From: Granulicella tundricola MP5ACTX9
Lineage (GTDB): Bacteria > Acidobacteriota > Terriglobia > Terriglobales > Acidobacteriaceae
Reading direction: 5' to 3'
Assembly (NCBI RefSeq): GCF_000178975.2
Contig: NC_015064.1
Coordinates: 868,001-932,000 of the forward strand
DNA length: 64,000 bases
The position numbers were made by a program, and so were the translations under genes. Within the stretch, counting starts at the first letter, position 1. Each line of letters starts with the position of its first letter. The notes beneath the pieces are model-generated. The model was not told where the DNA came from, did no database searches, and worked only from the letters and a program-made list of their open reading frames with translations. Shown one piece after another: positions 42,975-50,974 of this stretch.

Positions 42975-43973
42975 ATGTCCAGCAAGCAAGCTCTTAGCAT
43001 CCTTCTTCTCAGCCTTTCAGCCCCCTTTGGCATCGCCCAGCAGGTCTCCGGCCCCCAACCGCAGAGCGCCGGCATCGTAGGAACCGCCACCGATACGGAC
43101 GGCGGCCTTATCCCCGGAGCCACCGTCACCATCGACGGTCCCACCCCGGAAGATCACCATACCGCCATCGCGGACGCATCCGGCGTCTTCACCTTCACGG
43201 ATCTGCACCCTGCCGTCGCCTATCACCTCATGGTCACTGCCAAGGGCTTCGCCGCGTGGAACTCCCCGGAGGAGATCCTGACCCCCGGCGAAGAGCGCGA
43301 TCTCAAGAACATCCCCCTCGCCGTCGGCGTCGTCGAGACCTCCGTCTCCGCCATCACCATCGAGCAGCTCGCCACCGAGCAGGTCAAGATCGATGAGAAG
43401 CAGCGTGTCTTCGGCGTCATCCCCAACTTCTACGTCGAGTACGATCACCAGTTCGCGCCCCTCTCCACCAAGCTCAAATATCAGCTCGCCTTCAAGGCCT
43501 CCACCGACGCCTTCACCTTCGCCGCCGCAGCCTTCCTCGCCGGCATCGACCAGGCCGCCGACACCCCCGCCTATGTAGAAGGAGCCAAAGGCTACGGCCA
43601 GCGCTTCGGAGCCGTCTACGCCCAGGGAGCCTCAGGAATCCTCATCGGCGGAGCCATCCTGCCCTCGCTCCTGCACCAGGACCCGCGCTACTTCTATCAG
43701 GGTACCGGCACCAAGAAGTCCCGCGCCCTCCACGCCGCCTCCGCACCCTTCATCGCGCGCGGTGACAACGGCCGCTGGCAGTTCAACTACTCCAGCATCG
43801 GCGGCGACCTAGCCTCCAGCGCCCTCACCAACATCTACTACCCACCCACCAATCGCGGCGCAGGTCTCGTCTTCGGCAACGCTGCCGTCGCCACCGGAGG
43901 CCGTGTCGCCAACGCGCTCCTGCAGGAGTTCGTCCTGCACAAGGTGACGCACGGCCCCAAACGCAGCTTCTAG
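42975..43973 (+). CDS. Exported protein with carboxypeptidase-regulatory-like domain
   Basis: 332 residues from ATG 42975, chosen because a signal peptide starts there (QALSILLLSLSAPFGIAQQ). Residues 30-115 are a CarboxypepD_reg domain (AGIVGTATDTDGGLIPGATV). The second half is an uncharacterised region: VFGVIPNFYVEYDHQFAPLS, HQDPRYFYQGTGTKKSRAL and NIYYPPTNRGAG, a type repeated in acidobacterial genomes. It could be an outer-membrane-associated protein. A strong terminator follows at 44007-44034. Confidence 0.78.
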   Translation: MSSKQALSILLLSLSAPFGIAQQVSGPQPQSAGIVGTATDTDGGLIPGATVTIDGPTPEDHHTAIADASGVFTFTDLHPAVAYHLMVTAKGFAAWNSPEEILTPGEERDLKNIPLAVGVVETSVSAITIEQLATEQVKIDEKQRVFGVIPNFYVEYDHQFAPLSTKLKYQLAFKASTDAFTFAAAAFLAGIDQAADTPAYVEGAKGYGQRFGAVYAQGASGILIGGAILPSLLHQDPRYFYQGTGTKKSRALHAASAPFIARGDNGRWQFNYSSIGGDLASSALTNIYYPPTNRGAGLVFGNAAVATGGRVANALLQEFVLHKVTHGPKRSF

Positions 43974-43990
43974 CCCATAAGCACCAGAAG

Positions 43991-44040
43991 CTCGTCATTC
44001 TGGCGAAGCCAGAACCTCTGTATTGGTTCTGGCTTTTTCT
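43991..44040 (+). terminator. Terminator built from a dispersed CATTCTG repeat
   Basis: AGCCAGAACC (44007-44016), 8 bases, GGTTCTGGCT (44025-44034), then TTTTCTTTTC. The left part CTCGTCATTCTGGCGAAGCC is a variant of the repeat at 50296, 50425 and 54170-54520, in which both stem arms changed together (TTCTGGC / GCCAGAA). Confidence 0.8.
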
Positions 44041-44043
44041 TTT

Positions 44044-44808
44044 CTACCCCCGATTCATCCCATCCAGCAGCGACCCAACGATCCCGCCCACAACCCCGCT
44101 CTGCACGCTCTCCTGCCGCCGTTCACTCGGAGCAAACTCCAAAATCTGGTGCGCCAGTCTGGCCAGCGGCAACGTCTGCAGCCAAACCCGCCCTGGCCCC
44201 GTCAGCGCCGCCAGAAACAGTCCATCGCCACCAAAGATCATGTTCTTGATCCCCGGAACCCGCGTGATCTGGAACGACATCCCGCCCGTAAACGCACCCA
44301 CATGCCCCGGATGCACCCGCAGCATCTCGCCCGGCCGCAGGTCCTTGACGATCACCTCGCCCGAGAGCTCCAGCCACGCCGTCCCATAGCCGCTGATCTT
44401 CTGCAGCAGAAATCCATCGCCGCCAAAGATGCCCGCGCCCAGCGACTGCTGAAACCCGACTCCCAACTGCACCTGCTGCGTCGCGCACAGAAACCCATGC
44501 CGATGCACCATGATCTCGTTGCCCTGCCCAACTTCGATCGGCAGGATATGCCCCGGAATCTTCGTCGCAAACGCAATCTCACCCGGGATGCCGGCCGCCG
44601 TGTACTCGATCATGAACAGCGTACCGCCGCCCGCCACGCGCTTGATCGCGCCAAAGAACCCGCCGCCCCCGCCCATCTGCGTATGCGTCGTCATCTGGAT
44701 CGACTGCGACATCCAGCTCAGCTCGCCTGCCTCTGAGATCACGGCCTCACCCGGCTGCAAAAGAACCTCAAGCACCGGCATCGTCGTCCCTTGAATCCTG
44801 CTCTGCAT
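44044..44808 (-). CDS. TIGR00266 / AIM24 family protein
   Basis: 254 residues. Beta-rich with Gly-rich turns: MPVLEVLLQPGEAVISEAGE, GGGGGFFGAIKRVAGGG, IFGGDGFLLQKISGYG and LRVHPGHVGAFTGGM are family motifs. AIM24 relatives are found in bacteria and in mitochondria; the biochemical role in bacteria is unclear. ATG 44808; ATG 44781 is an in-frame alternative that gives the usual MPVLEV start. Confidence 0.88.
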   Translation of the reverse strand: MQSRIQGTTMPVLEVLLQPGEAVISEAGELSWMSQSIQMTTHTQMGGGGGFFGAIKRVAGGGTLFMIEYTAAGIPGEIAFATKIPGHILPIEVGQGNEIMVHRHGFLCATQQVQLGVGFQQSLGAGIFGGDGFLLQKISGYGTAWLELSGEVIVKDLRPGEMLRVHPGHVGAFTGGMSFQITRVPGIKNMIFGGDGLFLAALTGPGRVWLQTLPLARLAHQILEFAPSERRQESVQSGVVGGIVGSLLDGMNRG

Positions 44809-44911
44809 CTCTATCTCCTTTGGTTGCTGAATCTATCGCAACCAGCCTACATCGATACGCATCCCCAGCAAACAAAGTTCTCGCGCCTGAGAACTCTCAA
44901 CACAGGCCGTG

Positions 44912-44976
44912 TGCCCCATCCTCACCTGACAGCCCCATCGTCAGGTTAGGGTGGGCCTCGTTTGCGGAAGCAAACG
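44912..44976. repeat. GTGCCCCA hairpin repeat plus GTTTGC hairpin
   Basis: CCCATCCTCACCTGAC (44915-44930) pairs with 44940-44955, 14 of 16 positions. It is followed by CGTTTGC-GGAA-GCAAACG (44959-44976). The first hairpin belongs to a family that starts GTGCCCCA and ends TGGG, also at 52754 and 55851. The second may terminate the GH2 gene. Confidence 0.55.
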
Positions 44977-44985
44977 ACCCTACCC

Positions 44986-47406
44986 TCAAATCGCCACAAA
45001 CCCCGCAGTCACCCCATCCGAAACCACCCCCACCATCCCAGTCCCAGCCACCGTAATCTCCGCCCGCCCGTTATACATCTGCACCACCCGAGACCCCGTA
45101 GGAGTCCCCAGGTTATCCTTCAGCACCCCATCCCCAGCCAAAGAAAACCGCACCACAGCCCGGCTGTCCAAACACCGAACCCCCGCAGCATCCAGCAGCA
45201 AAGCCTCCACCGTCGTGCCGCCGGAACCCTTGCTCTTCACCGCCAGCACCAGCTTCTCAGCCTTCCCCCAAACCGCACTCTGATACTCAAACGAAACCGT
45301 ATCCGCAACCCCGCCAACCCCCACCGCCCGCAGCTCATTCTTCCCCGCCGCAAACGCCAGGTTCCACCGCAACCCAGCCGCAGGAAAGTCCTCAGCATTC
45401 CGTTTCTTCTTCCCAACACTCTTGCCGTTCAAAAACAGCTCCACCTCAGCGCAGTTCGAGTACACCCGAACCATCCGTTCCTGCCCAACCTTCCCCCACC
45501 GCACCGGCCAGTCATGCCCATACACCCGCACCATCGGCCTCTCACCCCAGTAAGACTGGAACACAAAGTACCCTTCCTTCGGCACCATATCCCGCGTCAG
45601 CAAGCCCTTCTGGTTCACCCGCGGCACAGGATTATCCACCCGCAGCGGCGTCGTAAAGTCCTTGAACACCCACTGCACCGCACCCGGCAGCCACGGCAGT
45701 TCTTCCAGCGTCTTCAGATACCAGTCGAACAGATCGCAAGCGTACGTCTCGCTCCACGTCCCATCCTTTGAAACCCGCGCCGCCCCGCCCGTCAGCTTAT
45801 AGTCGAGCCCCTTCTCCGCTACATCTTTATCCGCCAGCGCCTGCTTCAACACTGCATCGGGCTCCTCCGCATGACGACCCGCATGGCTGTCCGCCCCCCA
45901 CTCCACATGCAGCAGATGCTTCACCGTCGGCCTCGCCTTTTCGAGCGTCGCCTTGTACTCCGTATAGACCCCGCCATACCATCCCGCCCAGATCGAAGGC
46001 GAGTAAACATCCGGAATATCCTTCGCAAAATCACAGCGACGATACCCCGTCATCCGCTCCGGGTCCATCTTGTGCGAAAGTTCCCGCAGCTCCGTCATAT
46101 AAGCCCGAATCGCGGCATGATCCTCGCCGTTCAGCTCACCCGGCCAGTCGTCCTCGTTGCCCAGCCCCCAGATCACCACGCACGCATGGTTCCGGTGCTG
46201 GTCGATCATGTTCGTCAGCTGCGTCTTGCCACGCTCCTGGAACAGCTTCGTCCCCACCCCGCTCCTGCACCACGGCACCTCCTCCCACACCATGATCCCA
46301 AGCTCGTCGCACATCTCCAGCACCACGCGCGATTGCTGATAGTGCGCCAGCCTCAAAAAGTTCGCGCCCATCTCCTTCATCAGCCTGATCTCCTGCCGGA
46401 TCAACTCCTCAGGCATCGCCGCCGCGTAGCCCGCATGATCCTCATGCCGCTGCGTCCCCCGGATCGCCAGCCGTTCGCCGTTCAGGAAGAAAGGCCCATG
46501 ATCCTCCCAGCGCGTATGCCTTACGCCAAACCGGTGCGCCACCGTCACCCCGTTCAACTCCACCTCGCACCGGTAGAGCGACGGCGTCTTCGTAGACCAG
46601 AGCTGCGGCTGCGGCAGATCGAAGCTCGCAAACGTCTCCTCGCCTGTCCACGCCCTGCGCTCCACCGTCTTCTCAAACACCCGCTTGCCCTGCGGATCGA
46701 AGAGACTCAGCCGCAGCACCACGCCCACGCCACCCGTCCCATACAGCCGCCCGTTCACCGCAATCTTCGCCACCTTACCCGGCTCAAACTCCACCCGCGT
46801 ATGCACGGCCTCCAGCGAGACCGCAGGCAGATACACCAGGTGGACCGCACGATACAGCCCGCCGTACAAGGTAAAGTCGCTCAGGTCAGACGGCATCCGT
46901 TCGATATCCCGCTCGTTGTCGCAGCGCACCGCAAGCTGCACCTCGGCACCCTTCGTCTTGGCACAAGCGTCCGTAATATCGACGACAAACTCGTCATACC
47001 CACCGCTATGGCTCCCCACCCTCTCATTGCCGATCCAAACCTCGGACCGCTGCCCCGCGCCTTCGAAGTGCAGCACCGTCCGCCCATCGCTGGAGGGGTT
47101 CGTCACCTTCAGCTTCATCCTGTACCAGCCCACTCCGCGATACGCCGGCGTATCCGGATCGCACGCATCGTACGCATTGAAGCAGTGCGGCATGGCGATC
47201 TTCTGCCACGTCACCAGCTCCTCGCTGTGCCACACCTGGAACCGCCCATCCAGAGGTCCCTTGTAAAACTCCCACCCATCCTCCAGCCGAACGTTCCTTG
47301 CGTCATCGCTGCTCTGCAAAACCGAAGCCAGCAAAGGAGCATGAAGACCTGTAGCCGCGCACACCGCCGCGCTACCCACCAGAAACGACCGCCGTGACAC
47401 TTCCAT
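44986..47406 (-). CDS. Glycoside hydrolase family 2 (beta-galactosidase-like), exported
   Basis: 806 residues with a Tat-type leader SRRSFLVGSAAVCAATG. A sugar-binding jelly roll (about 35-190), an immunoglobulin-like domain (200-290), then a TIM barrel with the acid/base Glu in GLGNEDDW (near 417) and the nucleophile Glu in LLHVEWGADSH (near 500). Two further beta domains follow. Related enzymes include beta-galactosidases and beta-glucuronidases. A single gene without SusCD-type neighbours. Confidence 0.92.
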   Translation of the reverse strand: MEVSRRSFLVGSAAVCAATGLHAPLLASVLQSSDDARNVRLEDGWEFYKGPLDGRFQVWHSEELVTWQKIAMPHCFNAYDACDPDTPAYRGVGWYRMKLKVTNPSSDGRTVLHFEGAGQRSEVWIGNERVGSHSGGYDEFVVDITDACAKTKGAEVQLAVRCDNERDIERMPSDLSDFTLYGGLYRAVHLVYLPAVSLEAVHTRVEFEPGKVAKIAVNGRLYGTGGVGVVLRLSLFDPQGKRVFEKTVERRAWTGEETFASFDLPQPQLWSTKTPSLYRCEVELNGVTVAHRFGVRHTRWEDHGPFFLNGERLAIRGTQRHEDHAGYAAAMPEELIRQEIRLMKEMGANFLRLAHYQQSRVVLEMCDELGIMVWEEVPWCRSGVGTKLFQERGKTQLTNMIDQHRNHACVVIWGLGNEDDWPGELNGEDHAAIRAYMTELRELSHKMDPERMTGYRRCDFAKDIPDVYSPSIWAGWYGGVYTEYKATLEKARPTVKHLLHVEWGADSHAGRHAEEPDAVLKQALADKDVAEKGLDYKLTGGAARVSKDGTWSETYACDLFDWYLKTLEELPWLPGAVQWVFKDFTTPLRVDNPVPRVNQKGLLTRDMVPKEGYFVFQSYWGERPMVRVYGHDWPVRWGKVGQERMVRVYSNCAEVELFLNGKSVGKKKRNAEDFPAAGLRWNLAFAAGKNELRAVGVGGVADTVSFEYQSAVWGKAEKLVLAVKSKGSGGTTVEALLLDAAGVRCLDSRAVVRFSLAGDGVLKDNLGTPTGSRVVQMYNGRAEITVAGTGMVGVVSDGVTAGFVAI

Positions 47407-47546
47407 TCACACCCTCGTAGACTCATCGCGGACGAGCATGGGCTGAAACGGAACGCGCTCTGCCTGACTTCGCCACCGCCTCAGAGACTAGTGTGGTGAA
47501 ACATTCCGAGTCAAACGCTCAATGGAGTCGAGATCAGGCTGGATCT

Positions 47547-47744
47547 CTACGCGTTCGTCCGTACTTTAGGAGACGTCGCCAGATCAGCTTCGCTCAGGAC
47601 GCGCGCCATGTCATATGACGCATAGAGGAAAAAGGCAGGGTAGACCGCACACTTCCCATCCTCGAACTCAAGATAGATTCCGTCATGCGTCCGTTCCGCA
47701 ACGACAACGCGAGGAGCATCGAGAAGATCTGCCATAGCTGCCAT
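47547..47744 (-). CDS. Small protein, family shared with 21742-21906
   Basis: 65 residues from ATG 47744; ATG 47735 is an alternative. GIYLEFEDGKCAVYPAFFLY in the centre aligns with LLINFSDGTFASFSVLDL of the protein at 21742. No membrane segment. No good ribosome site. Acidic, possibly a small beta-sheet protein. Function unknown. Confidence 0.55.
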   Translation of the reverse strand: MAAMADLLDAPRVVVAERTHDGIYLEFEDGKCAVYPAFFLYASYDMARVLSEADLATSPKVRTNA

Positions 47745-47880
47745 GGTAAGAACTGTCGTCAGTTACGTCTGTCCCGTGCATGACAGACACACCCGGAACC
47801 GAAAAACCAATTCGCGGAACCGTTCCGCCCCATCTTCCGTAAAACTCCCCAGCCACATGATGTAACGTGAAGCCATACCA

Positions 47881-50169
47881 ATGAATCCACTGTCCCAGCG
47901 CCTCCGCAACGCAGAATCATCCGTCTTCGCAGCCGTCGCCCGCCGCCCGCCCAGTGGCTTCATCGAGCACGCCACCATCCGTCTCGTCTTCGTCAGCTTC
48001 ATCGCCTTCGCATCCGCCACCTTTGTCCCCGGCACCATAGGCAAACTCTTCTGGATTCTGGCCTTCACGGCAATGTCCGTCCTGACCCTTTTCCTCATGA
48101 TCCTCATCTGGCGATGGATCATGGGCCACATCCTCTGGAAGGTCCGCAACCGCCTCATCGTCACCTGTCTCCTCCTCGCGCTCGCGCCCATCCTCCTCTT
48201 CGGCACGCTCATCTCCATCGCCAGCTACGTCTTCGCCGGCCAGTTCGGCACCAGCGCCGCCATGACCGGCATCGATGAAGACCTCGCCCTCGCCTCGCAT
48301 CGCTCCGACGCCATCGCCCACCTGCCCCTCTCCATCCTCACCAACGAAACAAACTTCGGCCGAGCCGGAGAACACAACGTCGCCCACGTCTGGGAGGATG
48401 GCACACTCCACACCCTCACCCCCCACGCTGCCTCAACCCAGCCCCCAGCCTCCGCACCAGCGAGCCCCTTCGCCACGCCTGCGCCTCCCGCATGGCTGCA
48501 TCCCGGCTTCAGCGGACTCGTCGCCGCGGATGGCAAGCTCTACCTCTGCGCTGCCGGAGGAGCCCAGACCGACTCCCACTCCATCCTCGTGCTCGAATCC
48601 ACACCCTTCGGCGAGGAGCAGGTCACCACCTTCGCCACCGGCCTCGGCTCGCTCAACATCAGCCCCGGCATCGGCGTCCACACCAGCCTCGGCGCAAACT
48701 ACACAGAGGACGACAAAAAGAAGATCGATGACGAAGACGATCACGCCCAGTTCGCCGTCGGCAAGGAAACGGGCAAGGGAGAGATGAAAGATGACGATGG
48801 CAACGTAGTCGTCATCGCCAAGGCTGACGGCAACGCCGTCAAGCCCGTCTTCACCATCGGCAAGCCCGGCACCCCAAAGACGCCGCACCTCCACAAACAC
48901 AAAACCGATTCCGACTTAGACGACGAGTTCAACTCCTTCACCTCGCTCCACGGCGGAACCCTCCCCCCAGCTCACAACTCCTTTGACTGGCCCGTCTTCG
49001 CCAGCTCCCCCCTGCAGGTCTACTCCTGGAAGACAGGCGAGAAGGTCGGCGCATGGATGATGATCCAGTCGCGCCCCTCGCTCCTCTACAAGCGTCTCTT
49101 CAGCAACTCGCTGGAGGTCGGCAGCTTCATCCGCATTGCGCTCGCCGTCACCGCAGCCACCTTCGGCATCCTGGAGCTTCTCGCGCTGCTCCTCGCCATC
49201 GGCCTCATCCGCACCATCACCGCCTCGGTGGCCGACCTCTACTTCGCCACCCGCCAGATCGAGACCGGCAATCTCCTCCATCGCATCCGCGTCAAACGCC
49301 GCGACCAGCTCGCCGCCCTCGCCACCTCCTTCAACACCATGTCCGGTTCACTCGCCGAGCTCATGGTGCAGCAGCGCGAAAAAGACCGCATGCAGAACGA
49401 GCTCAACATCGCCCACGAGGTTCAGAACAACCTCTTTCCCCACACCCCCATCGGCCTCCCCGGGCTCGAGCTCTACGGCATCTGCAACCCCGCCCGCACC
49501 ATCGGCGGAGACTACTACGACTTCATCCCCATGGGCACCGCCCAGGTCTACCTCGCGCTCGGCGATATCAGCGGCAAGGGCATCTCTGCCGCCCTCCTCA
49601 TGTCGTCCCTCTACTCCGCCGTCCGCGTCTACCTCCAGGGTGGCAACAAGAAGTCCATCACCGCCATCACCCCCAACGCCGCCCCCGCCCTGGCCGAGCC
49701 GCTCCCATCCCCCGGCAAGCTCCTCTCGCTCCTCAACCAGCACCTCTACTCCAGCACCCAGCCGGAGAAGTACGCCACCCTCTTCCTCGCCTCCTACGAC
49801 AGCGCCACCCGCCGCCTCACCTACTCGAACGGCGGCCACCTCCCGCCACTAGTCCTGTGCTCAGACGGCAAGGTCACCCGTCTCGAAGCAGGCGGCTCAG
49901 TAGTAGGCCTGTTAGGCGGCATGGAGTACAAGGAAGCCACCGTCCAACTCAACCCCGGCGACCTCCTCATCGCCTACTCCGACGGCCTCACCGAGCCCGA
50001 ACAGGACGGCATAGAGTTCGGCGAAGACCGCCTCATCGAAGTCATCCGCAAGAACCGCCACCGCCCCCTGCCCGCCATAGCCAACTACACCGTCCAATGC
50101 CTAAAAGACTGGATGGGCGACGGCGAACAACCCGACGACATCACCATAGTGTTTGCCAGATTGACATAG
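47881..50169 (+). CDS. Membrane-bound SpoIIE-type serine phosphatase with HAMP
   Basis: 762 residues. Three N-terminal membrane segments (two near 30-80, one near 90-120), a large extracytoplasmic domain (about 125-410) with an acidic His/Lys-rich linker near 275-345, a fourth segment (about 415-445), HAMP (445-500), a short coiled coil, then a PP2C/SpoIIE catalytic domain with GGDYYDF (541) and GDISGKG (560). Family knowledge: it dephosphorylates a Ser-phosphorylated anti-sigma antagonist. No partner is adjacent. The last codons ITIVFARLT are repeated downstream (50206-50235) in synonymous form. Confidence 0.9.
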   Translation: MNPLSQRLRNAESSVFAAVARRPPSGFIEHATIRLVFVSFIAFASATFVPGTIGKLFWILAFTAMSVLTLFLMILIWRWIMGHILWKVRNRLIVTCLLLALAPILLFGTLISIASYVFAGQFGTSAAMTGIDEDLALASHRSDAIAHLPLSILTNETNFGRAGEHNVAHVWEDGTLHTLTPHAASTQPPASAPASPFATPAPPAWLHPGFSGLVAADGKLYLCAAGGAQTDSHSILVLESTPFGEEQVTTFATGLGSLNISPGIGVHTSLGANYTEDDKKKIDDEDDHAQFAVGKETGKGEMKDDDGNVVVIAKADGNAVKPVFTIGKPGTPKTPHLHKHKTDSDLDDEFNSFTSLHGGTLPPAHNSFDWPVFASSPLQVYSWKTGEKVGAWMMIQSRPSLLYKRLFSNSLEVGSFIRIALAVTAATFGILELLALLLAIGLIRTITASVADLYFATRQIETGNLLHRIRVKRRDQLAALATSFNTMSGSLAELMVQQREKDRMQNELNIAHEVQNNLFPHTPIGLPGLELYGICNPARTIGGDYYDFIPMGTAQVYLALGDISGKGISAALLMSSLYSAVRVYLQGGNKKSITAITPNAAPALAEPLPSPGKLLSLLNQHLYSSTQPEKYATLFLASYDSATRRLTYSNGGHLPPLVLCSDGKVTRLEAGGSVVGLLGGMEYKEATVQLNPGDLLIAYSDGLTEPEQDGIEFGEDRLIEVIRKNRHRPLPAIANYTVQCLKDWMGDGEQPDDITIVFARLT

Positions 50170-50235
50170 AGGGTTATGAACTCTCGGAGTTCTTCAGCTC
50201 TGGTCATCACCATAGTCTTCGCCCGCCTCACCTGA
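50140..50235. repeat. Synonymously diverged duplication of the phosphatase 3' end
   Basis: 50140-50169 encodes ITIVFARLT and TAG. 50206-50235 encodes ITIVFARLT and TGA again, in the same frame, with changes at third codon positions and in the Arg and Leu codons. The 36 bases between contain the palindrome GAACTC-TCG-GAGTTC. The two copies are 66 bases apart (22 codons). Confidence 0.8.
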
Positions 50236-50594
50236 CCCACTCGCCCATCCACCACAGCCGTCACACCCACGACGTCCGCCACCCCCCAAAAAAAAGCTCG
50301 TCATTCTGAGCGAAGCTCAGAACCTCCGTATTTGTCTTTGCCGTTGTTCTTGCTGTTGTCGCTGCATTTGCCGTTGCTCTTGCGGTTGTCGTTGCACTTG
50401 CACTTGTTTTTGTTTGTTTGTTTTAGCTCGTCATTCTGAGCGAAGCTCAGAACCTCCGTATTGGTTCTTGCCGTTGCCTGTTTTATCCCCCTCAAAACGC
50501 AAGCAGCGTCCCAAAACGGCACCCGCACAGCCTATCTTCGCTCACCACTCAATTCGTCATCTCACCCAGGCCTCAACCTTGCTACCCTGCACCC
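50236..50594. repeat. Repeat-rich intergenic region with two CATTCTGAGCG elements
   Basis: CTCGTCATTCTGAGCGAAGC copies begin at 50297 and 50428 and continue TCAGAACCTCCGTATT. Between them lies a degenerate run of TTGCCGTTG / CTTGC units (50338-50412). No gene is supported here. Confidence 0.75.
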
Positions 50595-50936
50595 ATGGAA
50601 AAGGGCGGTCACGTCTACATCCTCGCCAGCAAGGGAAAGCGCCTCTACACAGGCGTCACCTCTAACCTCCAGATCAGAGTCGCCCAACACAAATCCAAGC
50701 TTCACCCAACGTCCTTCACAGCCAGATACAACATCGATCGACTCGTCTACTACCAAGGCTTCGAAACCATCGAAGAAGCCATCCTCCGCGAATCACAGAT
50801 CAAGAACATGCACCGCATCACAAAGATCCAACTCGTCGTCTCCCACAATCCCACCTGGCAAGATTTGAGCGCCGCATGGGGAACTCCAGCGCCATCGTTT
50901 GACGAGACAAAACTCTCCGCACCGGTCACGTTCTAG
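50595..50936 (+). CDS. GIY-YIG nuclease family protein
   Basis: 113 residues: one GIY-YIG domain. HVYILASKGKRLYTGVTSNL has the two GIY/YIG strands (YIL and YTG), a conserved Arg follows, and Glu in EEAILRESQIKN is the metal ligand. The closing NPTWQDLSAAWG is common in stand-alone GIY-YIG proteins of Gram-negative bacteria. Biological role is not settled. It sits among REP-like repeats and close to the duplicated phosphatase end. Confidence 0.9.
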   Translation: MEKGGHVYILASKGKRLYTGVTSNLQIRVAQHKSKLHPTSFTARYNIDRLVYYQGFETIEEAILRESQIKNMHRITKIQLVVSHNPTWQDLSAAWGTPAPSFDETKLSAPVTF

Positions 50937-50974
50937 CTCAAAACCAACCAGCCCCACCAAGCATCGAACCCCGG

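Noticed and set aside
45871..47397. 508-residue plus-strand frame opposite the GH2 gene
   Set aside because: Same kind of shadow: His/Arg/Pro-rich, no motif, and the GH2 catalytic motifs are on the other strand.
50206..50235. Second ITIVFARLT block as part of a longer phosphatase read-through
   Set aside because: A TAG at 50167-50169 precedes it in frame. Read-through would add 13 residues before repeating the end, and nothing indicates suppression.
49053..50309. 418-residue frame overlapping the phosphatase gene
   Set aside because: Arg/His/Pro-rich, out of frame with the SpoIIE motifs.
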